Source: a virus
Virus record (IMG/VR): IMGVR_UViG_3300032560_000037
Location: 1-44,449 of that record
Strand: one strand, 5' to 3'
Length of the DNA: 44,449 nt
A program made the position numbers and the translations under genes. The number at the start of each line of letters is the position of its first letter. The stretch's first letter is position 1. Shown one piece after another: positions 14,586 through 21,964 of this stretch. The notes beneath the pieces are model-generated. The model searched no databases. It was not told where the DNA came from and was given only the letters and a program-made list of their open reading frames with translations.

Positions 14586-14845
14586 TGGGCGCGCGGTGGG
14601 AATTCCGGAACCCGGAGGGCTATGCCAATTGCGTGGCCACCTGGGATGGCGATCTGCTCCGTGTCGAACTGCTTGAGGATGAGATTGACGAATTCGAGGA
14701 TGATTGGGGCGAGGTTGACGAGGATGTAACCGAACCCGGTGAAATCTTCTGCACCGCCGCGCCGTCTCTCGACATTGCGCGCCGCGAACTTTGGATGTTC
14801 GGCGTCACGCTCGACGACATCCGCAGCAGCGAGGTGGTGACATGA
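14585..14845 (+). CDS. Hypothetical acidic protein, 86 aa
   Basis: It begins on the nuclease stop codon and ends overlapping the RNase H start. Residues 28-55 are strikingly acidic (ELLEDEIDEFEDDWGEVDED). Acidic small proteins can mimic DNA or modulate nucleases; here only its composition and operon position can be stated. Confidence 0.6.
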   Translation: MGARWEFRNPEGYANCVATWDGDLLRVELLEDEIDEFEDDWGEVDEDVTEPGEIFCTAAPSLDIARRELWMFGVTLDDIRSSEVVT

Positions 14846-15306
14846 GCCTCATCACGTTGTTTTCCGATGCGTCGTGGTGTCCACAGTCAAAGGTCGGGGC
14901 CTATGCCTGCTGGTGGAAGACGGACGGCATTACCGGCCGTGACAGCGGCGTCCTTAAGGGGCCGTGTATCTCTGCCGAAATCGCTGAGTTGTTCGGTTTG
15001 GCCAACGGCATTTGGTTGGTGCTGCGCCGTGTGCGGCCGGGCCAAGGCAGCAAGATCATCGCCCAAACTGATTGCGTTGGCGCGATCGGCATACTGAAGG
15101 GCACCAGGCGCACCCCACCTGCCGAGGGGATCGCTTGCGCCGATATGGTGCGGGCCATGCTCCAGCAGGCAGGCGTGCGCGTGGAATACCGCCATGTCAA
15201 GGGGCACAGGGGCGTCGAAACTCCTCGCAATGCGGTCAACTCATGGTGCGACCGGGCCGCACGGGACCATATGCGCGCAGCCCGAAATGCGGAGGCGCAG
15301 CCATGA
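14842..15306 (+). CDS. rnhA: RNase H-like protein
   Basis: 154 residues. Motifs follow RNase HI order: D9 (LFSDAS), an acidic residue at E46 or E49 (SAEIAELFGL), D77 (AQTDCVGA), HVKGH (118-122) and D137 (WCDRAARDH). It would degrade RNA in RNA-DNA hybrids, for example primers or R-loops at the phage origin, or act as a related nuclease. It overlaps both neighbours by 4 bases in the replication operon. Confidence 0.85.
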   Translation: MSLITLFSDASWCPQSKVGAYACWWKTDGITGRDSGVLKGPCISAEIAELFGLANGIWLVLRRVRPGQGSKIIAQTDCVGAIGILKGTRRTPPAEGIACADMVRAMLQQAGVRVEYRHVKGHRGVETPRNAVNSWCDRAARDHMRAARNAEAQP

Positions 15307-16931
15307 GCCTTCAACTCCGCCCCTATCAGCGTGAAGCGGTGGATAGCCTCGGCGCATGGTTCGAGGAGAACCACGATGGCAACCCGCTGGTGGTGATCCC
15401 GACGGCGGGCGGCAAATCGCTGATCATCGCAACTTTCGTCAAAGAGGCGATCGAAGCGTGGCCGGACACGCGCGTGATCGTGCTGACCCACGTCAAGGAG
15501 TTGATCGCGCAGAACTATGCCGAGCTGATCGGGTTCTGGCCGGACGCACCGGCGGGCATTTATTCGGCCGGGCTGGGCAAGCGCGATCTGCGGTCGCGGA
15601 TTTTGTTCGCAGGGATCCAATCGATCCATCGCCGCGCCTACGATCTCCAGCGCGTCGATCTGGTGCTGGTCGATGAAGCACACCTCATCCCGCGCAGCAC
15701 GGAAACCACTTATGGGCGGTTTCTGGCCGATCTGTTGCAGATCAACCCTCACATGCGAGTGGTGGGATTCACGGCCACGCCGTTCCGGCTCGACAGTGGG
15801 TTGCTGCACGAGGGTGATGGCGCGCTGTTCAGGTCGGTGGCCTACGAGGCGCACATGCGCGACCTGATCGAGCAGAGCTATCTCTGCCCTCCGATCTCCG
15901 GCCACACGCTGGCGCGCATCAACACGGACGGCATCCGCACAGTGGCGGGCGAATTCAATGCCAGCCAGTTGGAGGCCGCTGCGACTGATCCGGACGCGGT
16001 GGCAGGCATCGTGCGCGAAGTGGTGGCCGCCGGGCAAGACCGGCGGGGCTGGATCGTGTTCGGCGTCGGGCTGGAGCACTGCACCATGCTGCGCGATGGT
16101 ATCCGTGCAGCCGGGATAAGTTGCGAGGCCATTTTCGGCGACACGCTGCCTGGTGAGCGGGACCGCCTGGTGCGCGATTTCAAGGCACAGCGCATCCGCT
16201 GCCTGGTCAGTGTCGGCGTGCTCACCACCGGCTTCAACGCCAAGCATGTCGATCTGATTGCGCTTGCGCGCCCCACCAAATCCACCAGCCTCTATGTGCA
16301 GATGATTGGGCGCGGCACGCGGCTTTCCCCTGGGAAGGAAAATTGTCTCATCCTCGATTTCGGCGGCAACATCGAGCGTCACGGCCCGGTCGATGCGCCT
16401 CGCGTAAAAACGCCGGGCGAGGGCGGCGGCGAGATGCCGACGAAGAAGTGCGAAGCGCGCACCGTGGCAGGCGATTGGTATGACGGGTGCGGCGCGGACA
16501 ACCTCATCGCGGCAGTGAAATGCTGCGGTTGCGGTGCGCCATTCCCGCGCGAAAGCAAGGTCGATACCGCCGCCAGTGGGCACGCGATTTTGACCAGCCA
16601 CATTCAGCCGGAATGGGTCGAGGTGTCGTCGGTCAGCTACCGGCGGCACGAAAAGCCTGGAAAGCCCGCATCGCTCTGCGTGACCTACATGTGCGGGTTC
16701 GTGGCGCACCGCGAGTGGGTTTGCCTGGAACACACAGGCATCCCGCGCGCGAAAGCGGTGTCCTGGTGGCAGAAGCGCACGCGCAGCGGGTTGGTGCCGA
16801 ACACCGTCAATGAGGCGCTCGTAGCGTTCAAGGCGTTGGCCAAGCCTGCCGCCATTCAAGTGCGGCCAGTGGGCAAGTTCACCGAGATTGTGGGCACGCG
16901 GTTCGAGCCTGCCATGCGGGAGGTGGCGTGA
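15303..16931 (+). CDS. Superfamily 2 DEAH helicase with zinc-binding insert
   Basis: 542 residues. Walker A PTAGGKSL (33-40), DEAH (124-127), motif III TATP (157-160) and motif VI QMIGRGTR (333-340) define an SF2 helicase of the RecQ/UvsW-like phage type. After residue 380 a Cys-rich region (KKCEARTV; GCGADN; CCGCGAPF) suggests a zinc ribbon, followed by a C-terminal domain containing SYRRHEKPGKPASL. Likely roles are fork remodelling, recombination or origin melting. The start overlaps the RNase H stop. Confidence 0.9.
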   Translation: MSLQLRPYQREAVDSLGAWFEENHDGNPLVVIPTAGGKSLIIATFVKEAIEAWPDTRVIVLTHVKELIAQNYAELIGFWPDAPAGIYSAGLGKRDLRSRILFAGIQSIHRRAYDLQRVDLVLVDEAHLIPRSTETTYGRFLADLLQINPHMRVVGFTATPFRLDSGLLHEGDGALFRSVAYEAHMRDLIEQSYLCPPISGHTLARINTDGIRTVAGEFNASQLEAAATDPDAVAGIVREVVAAGQDRRGWIVFGVGLEHCTMLRDGIRAAGISCEAIFGDTLPGERDRLVRDFKAQRIRCLVSVGVLTTGFNAKHVDLIALARPTKSTSLYVQMIGRGTRLSPGKENCLILDFGGNIERHGPVDAPRVKTPGEGGGEMPTKKCEARTVAGDWYDGCGADNLIAAVKCCGCGAPFPRESKVDTAASGHAILTSHIQPEWVEVSSVSYRRHEKPGKPASLCVTYMCGFVAHREWVCLEHTGIPRAKAVSWWQKRTRSGLVPNTVNEALVAFKALAKPAAIQVRPVGKFTEIVGTRFEPAMREVA

Positions 16932-17281
16932 AATGCCGCAACTGCGGCCGCTCGGCCGATCATTGGTCGTGGTGGTCCAAATCCCGGTCTCTCCGGGTGC
17001 ATTGGGTGGTGCCGACGTGCTCGCGCACCTGCCTGACTCTACATCTCGAACGGAGGAATAGGCACATGGTTGATGCAAACGAGGCCGAAAAGGCCGCCAT
17101 GCAGGCGGCAGGCAATGCGGCCGGGCAATACATCGAGAGTCTCGGGCGCACTGATATGGCGCAGTGGACCGAGCAGCAGTGGAGCGCGTTCATCGCCTGC
17201 GTGTGCGGCGGCTACGTCGATGCGCTGCTGGAAATCCAGGCCACGGCCACCGACGCAGTGCGCAAGGTCCAGGCGGCATGA
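16928..17281 (+). CDS. Small Cys-containing phage protein, 117 aa
   Basis: A GTG start overlaps the helicase stop (GTGA). Residues 3-36 have CRNC and CSRTC, a probable zinc finger; the C-terminal 70 residues (QWTEQQWSAFIACVCGGYVDALLEI) resemble a small phage domain of DUF6511 type. An internal ATG at 17066 with GGAGG 9 bases upstream could make the C-terminal domain alone, so two products are possible. Confidence 0.6.
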   Translation: MKCRNCGRSADHWSWWSKSRSLRVHWVVPTCSRTCLTLHLERRNRHMVDANEAEKAAMQAAGNAAGQYIESLGRTDMAQWTEQQWSAFIACVCGGYVDALLEIQATATDAVRKVQAA

Positions 17282-17466
17282 CGCCGCCCGCACCTGTCCG
17301 GCTGGCCGATCTGCGCTGTGACGGGTGCGGGTCCGCTGAAATCATGGCGATCGCGCCTGGTGAGGAGCCAGATGTGTTGCCGCTGGGAATTGTCATTCGC
17401 CGCGGTGAATTGCTGCACGCCTGGTGCACTACCTGCTGGTCACTCTCACACCGGATCGCCTCATGA
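17278..17466 (+). CDS. Small protein with two Cys pairs, 62 aa
   Basis: ATGA overlap with the previous gene; its stop overlaps the primase start. DLRCDGCGSAE and HAWCTTCWS give two CxxC pairs about 33 residues apart, a likely zinc ribbon. One of several small Cys-rich proteins in this operon; function not recognised. Confidence 0.6.
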   Translation: MTPPAPVRLADLRCDGCGSAEIMAIAPGEEPDVLPLGIVIRRGELLHAWCTTCWSLSHRIAS

Positions 17467-19688
17467 TGTCGCGCTGGCAAGAAATCAAAGCCGGGTCGGC
17501 CACGCCGCCGCCGCTGGCTGAAATAGCTGTCGAGTTCAGCCGTTGTCTGGATGTGCCTGTGTTCGCTTGCGATGCAGACAAGCGCCCGCTCTATGGCCTG
17601 AAATGGCAGGAGAAGGCATCACGCGAGGCGGTCGATATCCGCGCCATGTTCGCGCGGCCTGGTGCCGCGATGATCGGCATGCCCACCGGGCCGACGTCGG
17701 GCTACTCAATCATCGACATCGATGTCAAGGACGGTCGGGCAGGTGACACCTGGCTGTCGAACAATGCCAGCCGGATAGCGTCCACGCGCACCAGCTCGAC
17801 GCGCTCCGGCGGGGTGCATCTGTGGTATCGGCACGTCTCCGGCATCCGCAACTCGGCCTCGCGCATCGCGCCTGGCGTGGATGTGCGGGGCGAGGGCGGT
17901 TATGTGATCGTGCCGCCCTCGCCCGGCTACACCTGGGCGAAGGACATCGAGGCGGTGGACATGCCGCAGTGGCTGGTCGATGCGGCCATCAAGCCGGAGC
18001 CAGAACCGCCGCAGCCGCGCGCCTATCGACCGGCACCGGTCTATCATGACGGCGGATCGGCCTACGGCCTGCGGGGGCTGGAGGATGAGTGCGACGCCAT
18101 CCGCACGGCGGCAGACGGGGCCAAGCACGCCACCATCAACAAGGCTGCCTATTCGGTCGGCGGATTGGTGGCGGGTGGCGAGCTGGAGCAGGGCGTGGCC
18201 TGGGCGGCGCTGTGCGACGCGCTCGATGTGATCCTGCCTTTCTGCAAAGACCAGCACGCCGCACGCAAGACGCTGGACCGGGCTTTTCGCGAGGGTCTGG
18301 GCAAGCCGCGCGACGTGGCACCGCTGCCGGAGCGTGCGCCTATAGTCGGCGATATCGTGGACGGTGTGGACATGTCGGGCCTGATGGCCAAGATCCGCGC
18401 CAAGAGGTCGGCAGCGGTGCCGGAGCCTGTGGCGGATGATCTGCTGGCCGTTGGCGGGGTGATCGGCATGCTGGTGGAGGAGTGCAGCCGCACTGCGATC
18501 AGGCGGCAGCCATTCCTTGCCCTTGGCGCGGCCATTTGTGCCGTGGGTGCGCTTGCCGGGCGGCGGTATCGCGGGCCGACAGACTTGCGGACCAACATCT
18601 ACATCGCGGCCATCGCTGAATCGGGCGCAGGCAAGGACCACGCGCCGGAGGTCATCCGCCGCTGCATGTCGGATGCCGGACTCGATCGCTATCTGGGCGG
18701 CGAGAACCTGGCGTCAGGCCGGGCGGTGCTGTCGTCGCTCGAACAGCATCCCGCGCGCCTGTTCCAGCTGGATGAACTCGGCCTGTTCCTGCGCACCGTG
18801 ACCAGCAAGAACGCGCCGGGCCACAAAGCCGAAATCTGGTCAGAGCTGATGAAGCTCTACAGCCGGGCCAAAGGCACCTATGGCGGCACCGAATATGCCG
18901 ACCAAAAAGCCAACGCTCGGGTGAACTTGCAGCAGCCGCATGCCTGCCTTTACGGCATGACGACTCCAAGCACTTTCTGGTCAGCACTGGAGGGCGGCGC
19001 GATGCTCGATGGATCGCTGGCGCGGTTCCTGTTGTTCGTCACGGATGATCACCGCCCGGCACGCAACAAATTCGCTGGCATCATTGAGCCGCCTGAGAGG
19101 CTGCTGCAGGCGTTGCGCGAGATCGCGGCAGGTGTGGATGGGCACGATTACGGGGGCAACCTGGGCGCGGCCATGCTTGCCGGAGCGCCCATGACGCCAT
19201 TCACGGTGCCCATGTCACGCGAGGCTGATTCGCTGCATGATGAGATGCTGGAGCGCGAGGAGGATGCGTGGGCGCTGCGTGTGGCCGGGACACCAGCCGC
19301 CGCCATCGTCAACCGGCTGGGCGAGAACTCCGCCAAGCTTGCGCTGGTGCGCGCCATATCGAACACCCCGCAGTCACCGCGCATCGAGCGGGCAGACGTG
19401 GCGTGGGCCTGGGCGCTGGCGCTGCATTGCACGCGGGCGCTGCTGCAAGATGCGGATCGGCACATGGCCGACAGCGATTTCGAGCGGAAGCTGAACAAGA
19501 CGCTGGAGATCATCCGCAAGCACGGGCCGTGCACGGAATATCAGATGGTGCGCAAGGGCTTCAAGCTGCCTGAGCGCGATCGTCGTGAAGTGCTGGCCAC
19601 GCTGGTGGCAGGCGGGATGGTTGCTTGCGAGGAAAGCGGCGGCGGTCCCGGCAAAGGTCCGCCAACCCGCCGATATTCCGTGGCGTGA
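17463..19688 (+). CDS. Prim-Pol primase fused to DUF3987-type helicase domain
   Basis: 741 residues. The N-terminal domain (about 20-170) fits bifunctional primase/polymerase: D85-x-D87 (IIDIDVKDG), SGGVHLWY (H119) and GVDVRGEGGYVIVPP. The second half carries a P-loop AESGAGKD (385-392) and Walker B-like FQLDELG (435-440), as in DUF3987 phage replication proteins. It is therefore the probable initiator primase-helicase that recruits the host replisome; no phage DNA polymerase is present. In-frame ATGs at 17463 and 17466 both overlap the previous stop. Its own stop abuts an oppositely oriented gene with no gap. Confidence 0.88.
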   Translation: MMSRWQEIKAGSATPPPLAEIAVEFSRCLDVPVFACDADKRPLYGLKWQEKASREAVDIRAMFARPGAAMIGMPTGPTSGYSIIDIDVKDGRAGDTWLSNNASRIASTRTSSTRSGGVHLWYRHVSGIRNSASRIAPGVDVRGEGGYVIVPPSPGYTWAKDIEAVDMPQWLVDAAIKPEPEPPQPRAYRPAPVYHDGGSAYGLRGLEDECDAIRTAADGAKHATINKAAYSVGGLVAGGELEQGVAWAALCDALDVILPFCKDQHAARKTLDRAFREGLGKPRDVAPLPERAPIVGDIVDGVDMSGLMAKIRAKRSAAVPEPVADDLLAVGGVIGMLVEECSRTAIRRQPFLALGAAICAVGALAGRRYRGPTDLRTNIYIAAIAESGAGKDHAPEVIRRCMSDAGLDRYLGGENLASGRAVLSSLEQHPARLFQLDELGLFLRTVTSKNAPGHKAEIWSELMKLYSRAKGTYGGTEYADQKANARVNLQQPHACLYGMTTPSTFWSALEGGAMLDGSLARFLLFVTDDHRPARNKFAGIIEPPERLLQALREIAAGVDGHDYGGNLGAAMLAGAPMTPFTVPMSREADSLHDEMLEREEDAWALRVAGTPAAAIVNRLGENSAKLALVRAISNTPQSPRIERADVAWAWALALHCTRALLQDADRHMADSDFERKLNKTLEIIRKHGPCTEYQMVRKGFKLPERDRREVLATLVAGGMVACEESGGGPGKGPPTRRYSVA

Positions 19689-19889
19689 TCACGCGGCACG
19701 CCGTGGCGGCGGATTATCGCGCACCCAGTGCTCAAGCATCTCCAACCAGGCGGCCACCTCCGCCGGCACCGACGCGCGGCCGATTGACCATTGACGGACC
19801 GTCTGCGGCTGCCGGTCAGTTAAGGCCGCCAGGCCGGCCATGGACATCCCCAACCGGTCGAGGGTGGCGCGGAGGTCGTCGGGGGTCAT
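19689..19889 (-). CDS. Small HTH protein, last gene of the accessory operon
   Basis: 66 residues. LRATLDRLGMSMAGLAALTD and QPQTVRQWSIGRASVPAE form an XRE/YdaS-like helix-turn-helix. Its stop directly abuts the primase stop. It is the third gene of a minus-strand operon whose promoter is covered by paired ACAAC-N6-GTTGT sites, so autoregulation is likely. Confidence 0.7.
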   Translation of the reverse strand: MTPDDLRATLDRLGMSMAGLAALTDRQPQTVRQWSIGRASVPAEVAAWLEMLEHWVRDNPPPRRAA

Positions 19890-20230
19890 TGGGCACCTTC
19901 CCAGCCAATTTCCGCGCGACGGATGCGCAGCGCCTGAGCGGCCATCGTATCGGAGGCAATATCAGCGGGCGAGATGCCGGGCGCGCGGCCTTTCGCGATT
20001 TCGTCATCCCATCGGCCAGAGAGGATTCCGGCTGCGGCCATTTGCTCTGTGAGATCGACAAGCTCTTCGCACTCGCGCTGGTAGCCATGCTGGGTGCAAA
20101 GCCGCCACGCATTATAGTGGCGCGGCATGGCCTGCTCATGGCGCCGACGCTCGTCAGATATCCGGTCGCGCTCGGCCTTGCGTGCAGCCATGGGGAGGGC
20201 GACAAAAGCAGTCAGAAAATCGGTGGTCAT
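19886..20230 (-). CDS. Hypothetical protein, 114 aa, accessory operon
   Basis: Overlaps the HTH gene by 4 bases. Helical and charged throughout (ARKAERDRISDERRRHEQA; GYQRECEELVDLTEQMAAAG), with no TM segment. Not recognised. It may be an effector of the small accessory operon. Confidence 0.6.
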   Translation of the reverse strand: MTTDFLTAFVALPMAARKAERDRISDERRRHEQAMPRHYNAWRLCTQHGYQRECEELVDLTEQMAAAGILSGRWDDEIAKGRAPGISPADIASDTMAAQALRIRRAEIGWEGAQ

Positions 20231-20242
20231 TTTCGCGATTCC

Positions 20243-20584
20243 TTATTTGGCGATCTGTGCGAGGGCGGATTCGCAAATTTCCCTGATCTGCGTGAGATGC
20301 GCTTTATGTGCCGAAATCCGATCATGGGCATCGGCAAGAATGCTTTGACGCAGCTTTTGAGTGGCAATAGCGATTTTTTCGCTGGTATCGCGAATGGTGT
20401 CCGAAAACAGACCCTGAAGAAAATTCCGGGCATCACCATCCAATTCATCAGTTTCAAATTGTTCCGCGTCGGAGAGGATATCTTTTGCTGCAAAAATGGT
20501 GGGAATCCCGCCGCCTCTACAAACCATATTTGCATTCAAAGAAGCCAAGTTGCGGAAAATTTCAATGGTTTGCTGTTTTGTCAT
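20243..20584 (-). CDS. Hypothetical protein, 113 aa, first gene of the accessory operon
   Basis: The ATG at 20584 has GGAGA upstream; a longer reading to 20707 would run through the promoter and operators and is rejected. The protein is mostly alpha-helical (QQTIEIFRNLASLNANMVCR; TSEKIAIATQKLRQSILADA). Its codons are richer in A and T than neighbouring genes, hinting at separate acquisition. Function unknown. Confidence 0.6.
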   Translation of the reverse strand: MTKQQTIEIFRNLASLNANMVCRGGGIPTIFAAKDILSDAEQFETDELDGDARNFLQGLFSDTIRDTSEKIAIATQKLRQSILADAHDRISAHKAHLTQIREICESALAQIAK

Positions 20585-20630
20585 CTTCGTCTCTCCGTTT
20601 CGTCCGGGGCCATCCCCCGTCCTGATGAAT

Positions 20631-20676
20631 ACAACATAATCGTTGTCAGTGGGGATTGCAACAACATTTTTGTTGT
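20631..20676 (-). promoter_or_regulatory. Accessory-operon promoter with paired operators
   Basis: On the minus strand a -35 TTGCAA (20661-20656), 17-base spacer and -10 TATGTT (20638-20633). Two inverted repeats, ACAACATAATCGTTGT (20631-20646) and ACAACATTTTTGTTGT (20661-20676), lie 30 bp apart over the -10 and just upstream of the -35. They are probable binding sites for the operon's own HTH protein. Confidence 0.65.
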
Positions 20677-20685
20677 TTTTCGCAC

Positions 20686-20701
20686 TTTGGTGCGCACCAA
20701 A
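20686..20701. promoter_or_regulatory. Perfect 16-bp palindrome
   Basis: TTTGGTGCGCACCAAA is perfectly self-complementary and lies between the accessory promoter and the nonamer array. It is a likely dimeric protein-binding site; the protein is not identified. Confidence 0.5.
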
Positions 20702-20703
20702 TC

Positions 20704-20876
20704 TCAATCACAAAATAAGCCATTGATAACACACTCTAAAACATCAATCGCTCAATCACACGCGGGCGCAAATATACCCCTGATCATGAACGGACAGAGT
20801 GTCAGTGTGAATGATGTGATTGATGTGAATGAATGAGAAATCAATAGGTTATGTATGTGAAAGAGAATGTGAATGA
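20704..20876. repeat. Iteron-like nonamer array, candidate origin or control region
   Basis: Copies of TGTGAWTGA occur at 20806-20814, 20815-20823 and 20824-20832 (head to tail), at 20868-20876, and with one change at 20856-20864. Two reverse copies (TCAATCACA) are at 20704-20712 and 20752-20760. The stretch is A+T-rich in a G+C-rich genome and is followed by ATATATATA in the start of the next gene. It lies between the accessory operon and the late operon. It could be an origin or a regulator-binding array. Confidence 0.6.
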
Positions 20877-21295
20877 ATGATATATATACAGATCCTCTCA
20901 TCATCACGGTTCCCGGTCCCGCGCAGGCATGGCAGCGCGCCGGGCGTTCGCGATCAGGGCGGCATTACACGCAGGACGCCACCCGCAAGGCCGAGCGTGG
21001 CATCGCGTGGTGTGCCGTGCAGCAGGTGGGGCAGCGATCCCTGCAAGGCTATCTGGAAGTCTCCGCGCTCATCGAATTCGAACCGCCCGCATCGTGGGCC
21101 AAGGCCAAGCGCGAGGCCGCGCTCGCTGGAAAAATTCGGCCAGCCGTCAAGCCGGATATTGACAATCTCGCAAAGTGTATTCTGGACGCGCTCAACGGCG
21201 TCCTCTGGCGGGATGATGCGCAGGTGGTCGATTTGTGGATGAGCAAGCGATACGGGCCGCTCGCCCGCACTGTCATCAAGGTCCGCCAGGCATGA
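20873..21295 (+). CDS. rusA: RusA-like Holliday junction resolvase
   Basis: 140 residues. The C-terminal half has the RusA signature KPDIDNLAKCILDALNGVLW followed by RDDAQVVDLWMSKRYG, containing the acidic residues that bind metal. It would resolve branched DNA before packaging. The start lies inside the last nonamer of the preceding array and has AGAG upstream. It heads the late rightward operon and overlaps the next gene by ATGA. Confidence 0.88.
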   Translation: MNDIYTDPLIITVPGPAQAWQRAGRSRSGRHYTQDATRKAERGIAWCAVQQVGQRSLQGYLEVSALIEFEPPASWAKAKREAALAGKIRPAVKPDIDNLAKCILDALNGVLWRDDAQVVDLWMSKRYGPLARTVIKVRQA

Positions 21296-21576
21296 GCTAC
21301 ATCTCGCCGCTGTCCTGCATCATAGGACCACGCATCAGCGATATCTGGCCGCAGGTGCCATTCGAGACCATGGCGCGCCTCACCACGGATTGGCGTGTGG
21401 CCGCCATCAAGCGCTTCGGAGAGCGTCAGTGGGTATACGAGGGCACGCTTTGCTGTGGGCCTCAGCAATTCATCTTGCGCCTGCAAATCGAAAGCGGATC
21501 GATCATCGCCTGCACCGAATTCCTCGCTGATCGCACGCAAATCTGGTGGGTGAGACGGAAGTTGAAAAATGCCTGA
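21292..21576 (+). CDS. Hypothetical protein, 94 aa
   Basis: Overlaps RusA (ATGA) and, by 8 bases, the small terminase gene. Mixed alpha/beta, with a C-terminal basic stretch (WWVRRKLKNA). Position between resolvase and terminase suggests a packaging-related role, but nothing specific is recognised. Confidence 0.55.
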   Translation: MSYISPLSCIIGPRISDIWPQVPFETMARLTTDWRVAAIKRFGERQWVYEGTLCCGPQQFILRLQIESGSIIACTEFLADRTQIWWVRRKLKNA

Positions 21577-21964
21577 CCTCAGCCCAAAACGCGCCAAGTT
21601 CGTGCAGGAATATCTGATCGATCTCAACGCAACGGCCGCCTACGTCCGCGCCGGATACACCACCGGCAACGCGGATGTGTGTGGTCCCCGCCTGTTGGGA
21701 AATGTTGGGGTGCAGGGGGCGATCAAGGCCGCGCAAGCGGCACGCGCCGAACGGGTGGCCATCGACCAGGATTACGTCATCCGCCGCCTGGTGGTGGAAG
21801 CGGAGCGCGAGGATGAGGGCGCGACCCATGGTGCCCGCGTGTCGGCGCTGACCACGCTCGCCCGGCACCTCGGCATGCTGAACGACAGGATCAAACTGGA
21901 GGCTGGTGAAGGTCTAGCCGAAGCGTTGATCGAAGCCCGCAAGCGCCGCCGGGGTGGCGAATGA
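21569..21964 (+). CDS. terS: Terminase small subunit
   Basis: 131 residues. The N-terminus LSPKRAKFVQEYLIDLNATA, followed by AYVRAGY, is typical of Terminase_2-type small subunits, which recognise phage DNA and load the large subunit. The rest is helical and likely forms the oligomer core. It overlaps the large-subunit gene by 4 bases. Confidence 0.9.
   Translation: MPDLSPKRAKFVQEYLIDLNATAAYVRAGYTTGNADVCGPRLLGNVGVQGAIKAAQAARAERVAIDQDYVIRRLVVEAEREDEGATHGARVSALTTLARHLGMLNDRIKLEAGEGLAEALIEARKRRRGGE

Noticed and set aside
14901-17078. 725-codon minus-strand open frame across the RNase H and helicase genes
   Set aside because: The plus strand carries unmistakable RNase H and SF2 helicase motifs; the antisense reading is a shadow.
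20806-20876. CRISPR-like or other repeat array
   Set aside because: The repeats are 9 bp, mostly contiguous and without uniform spacers; they fit protein-binding iterons.
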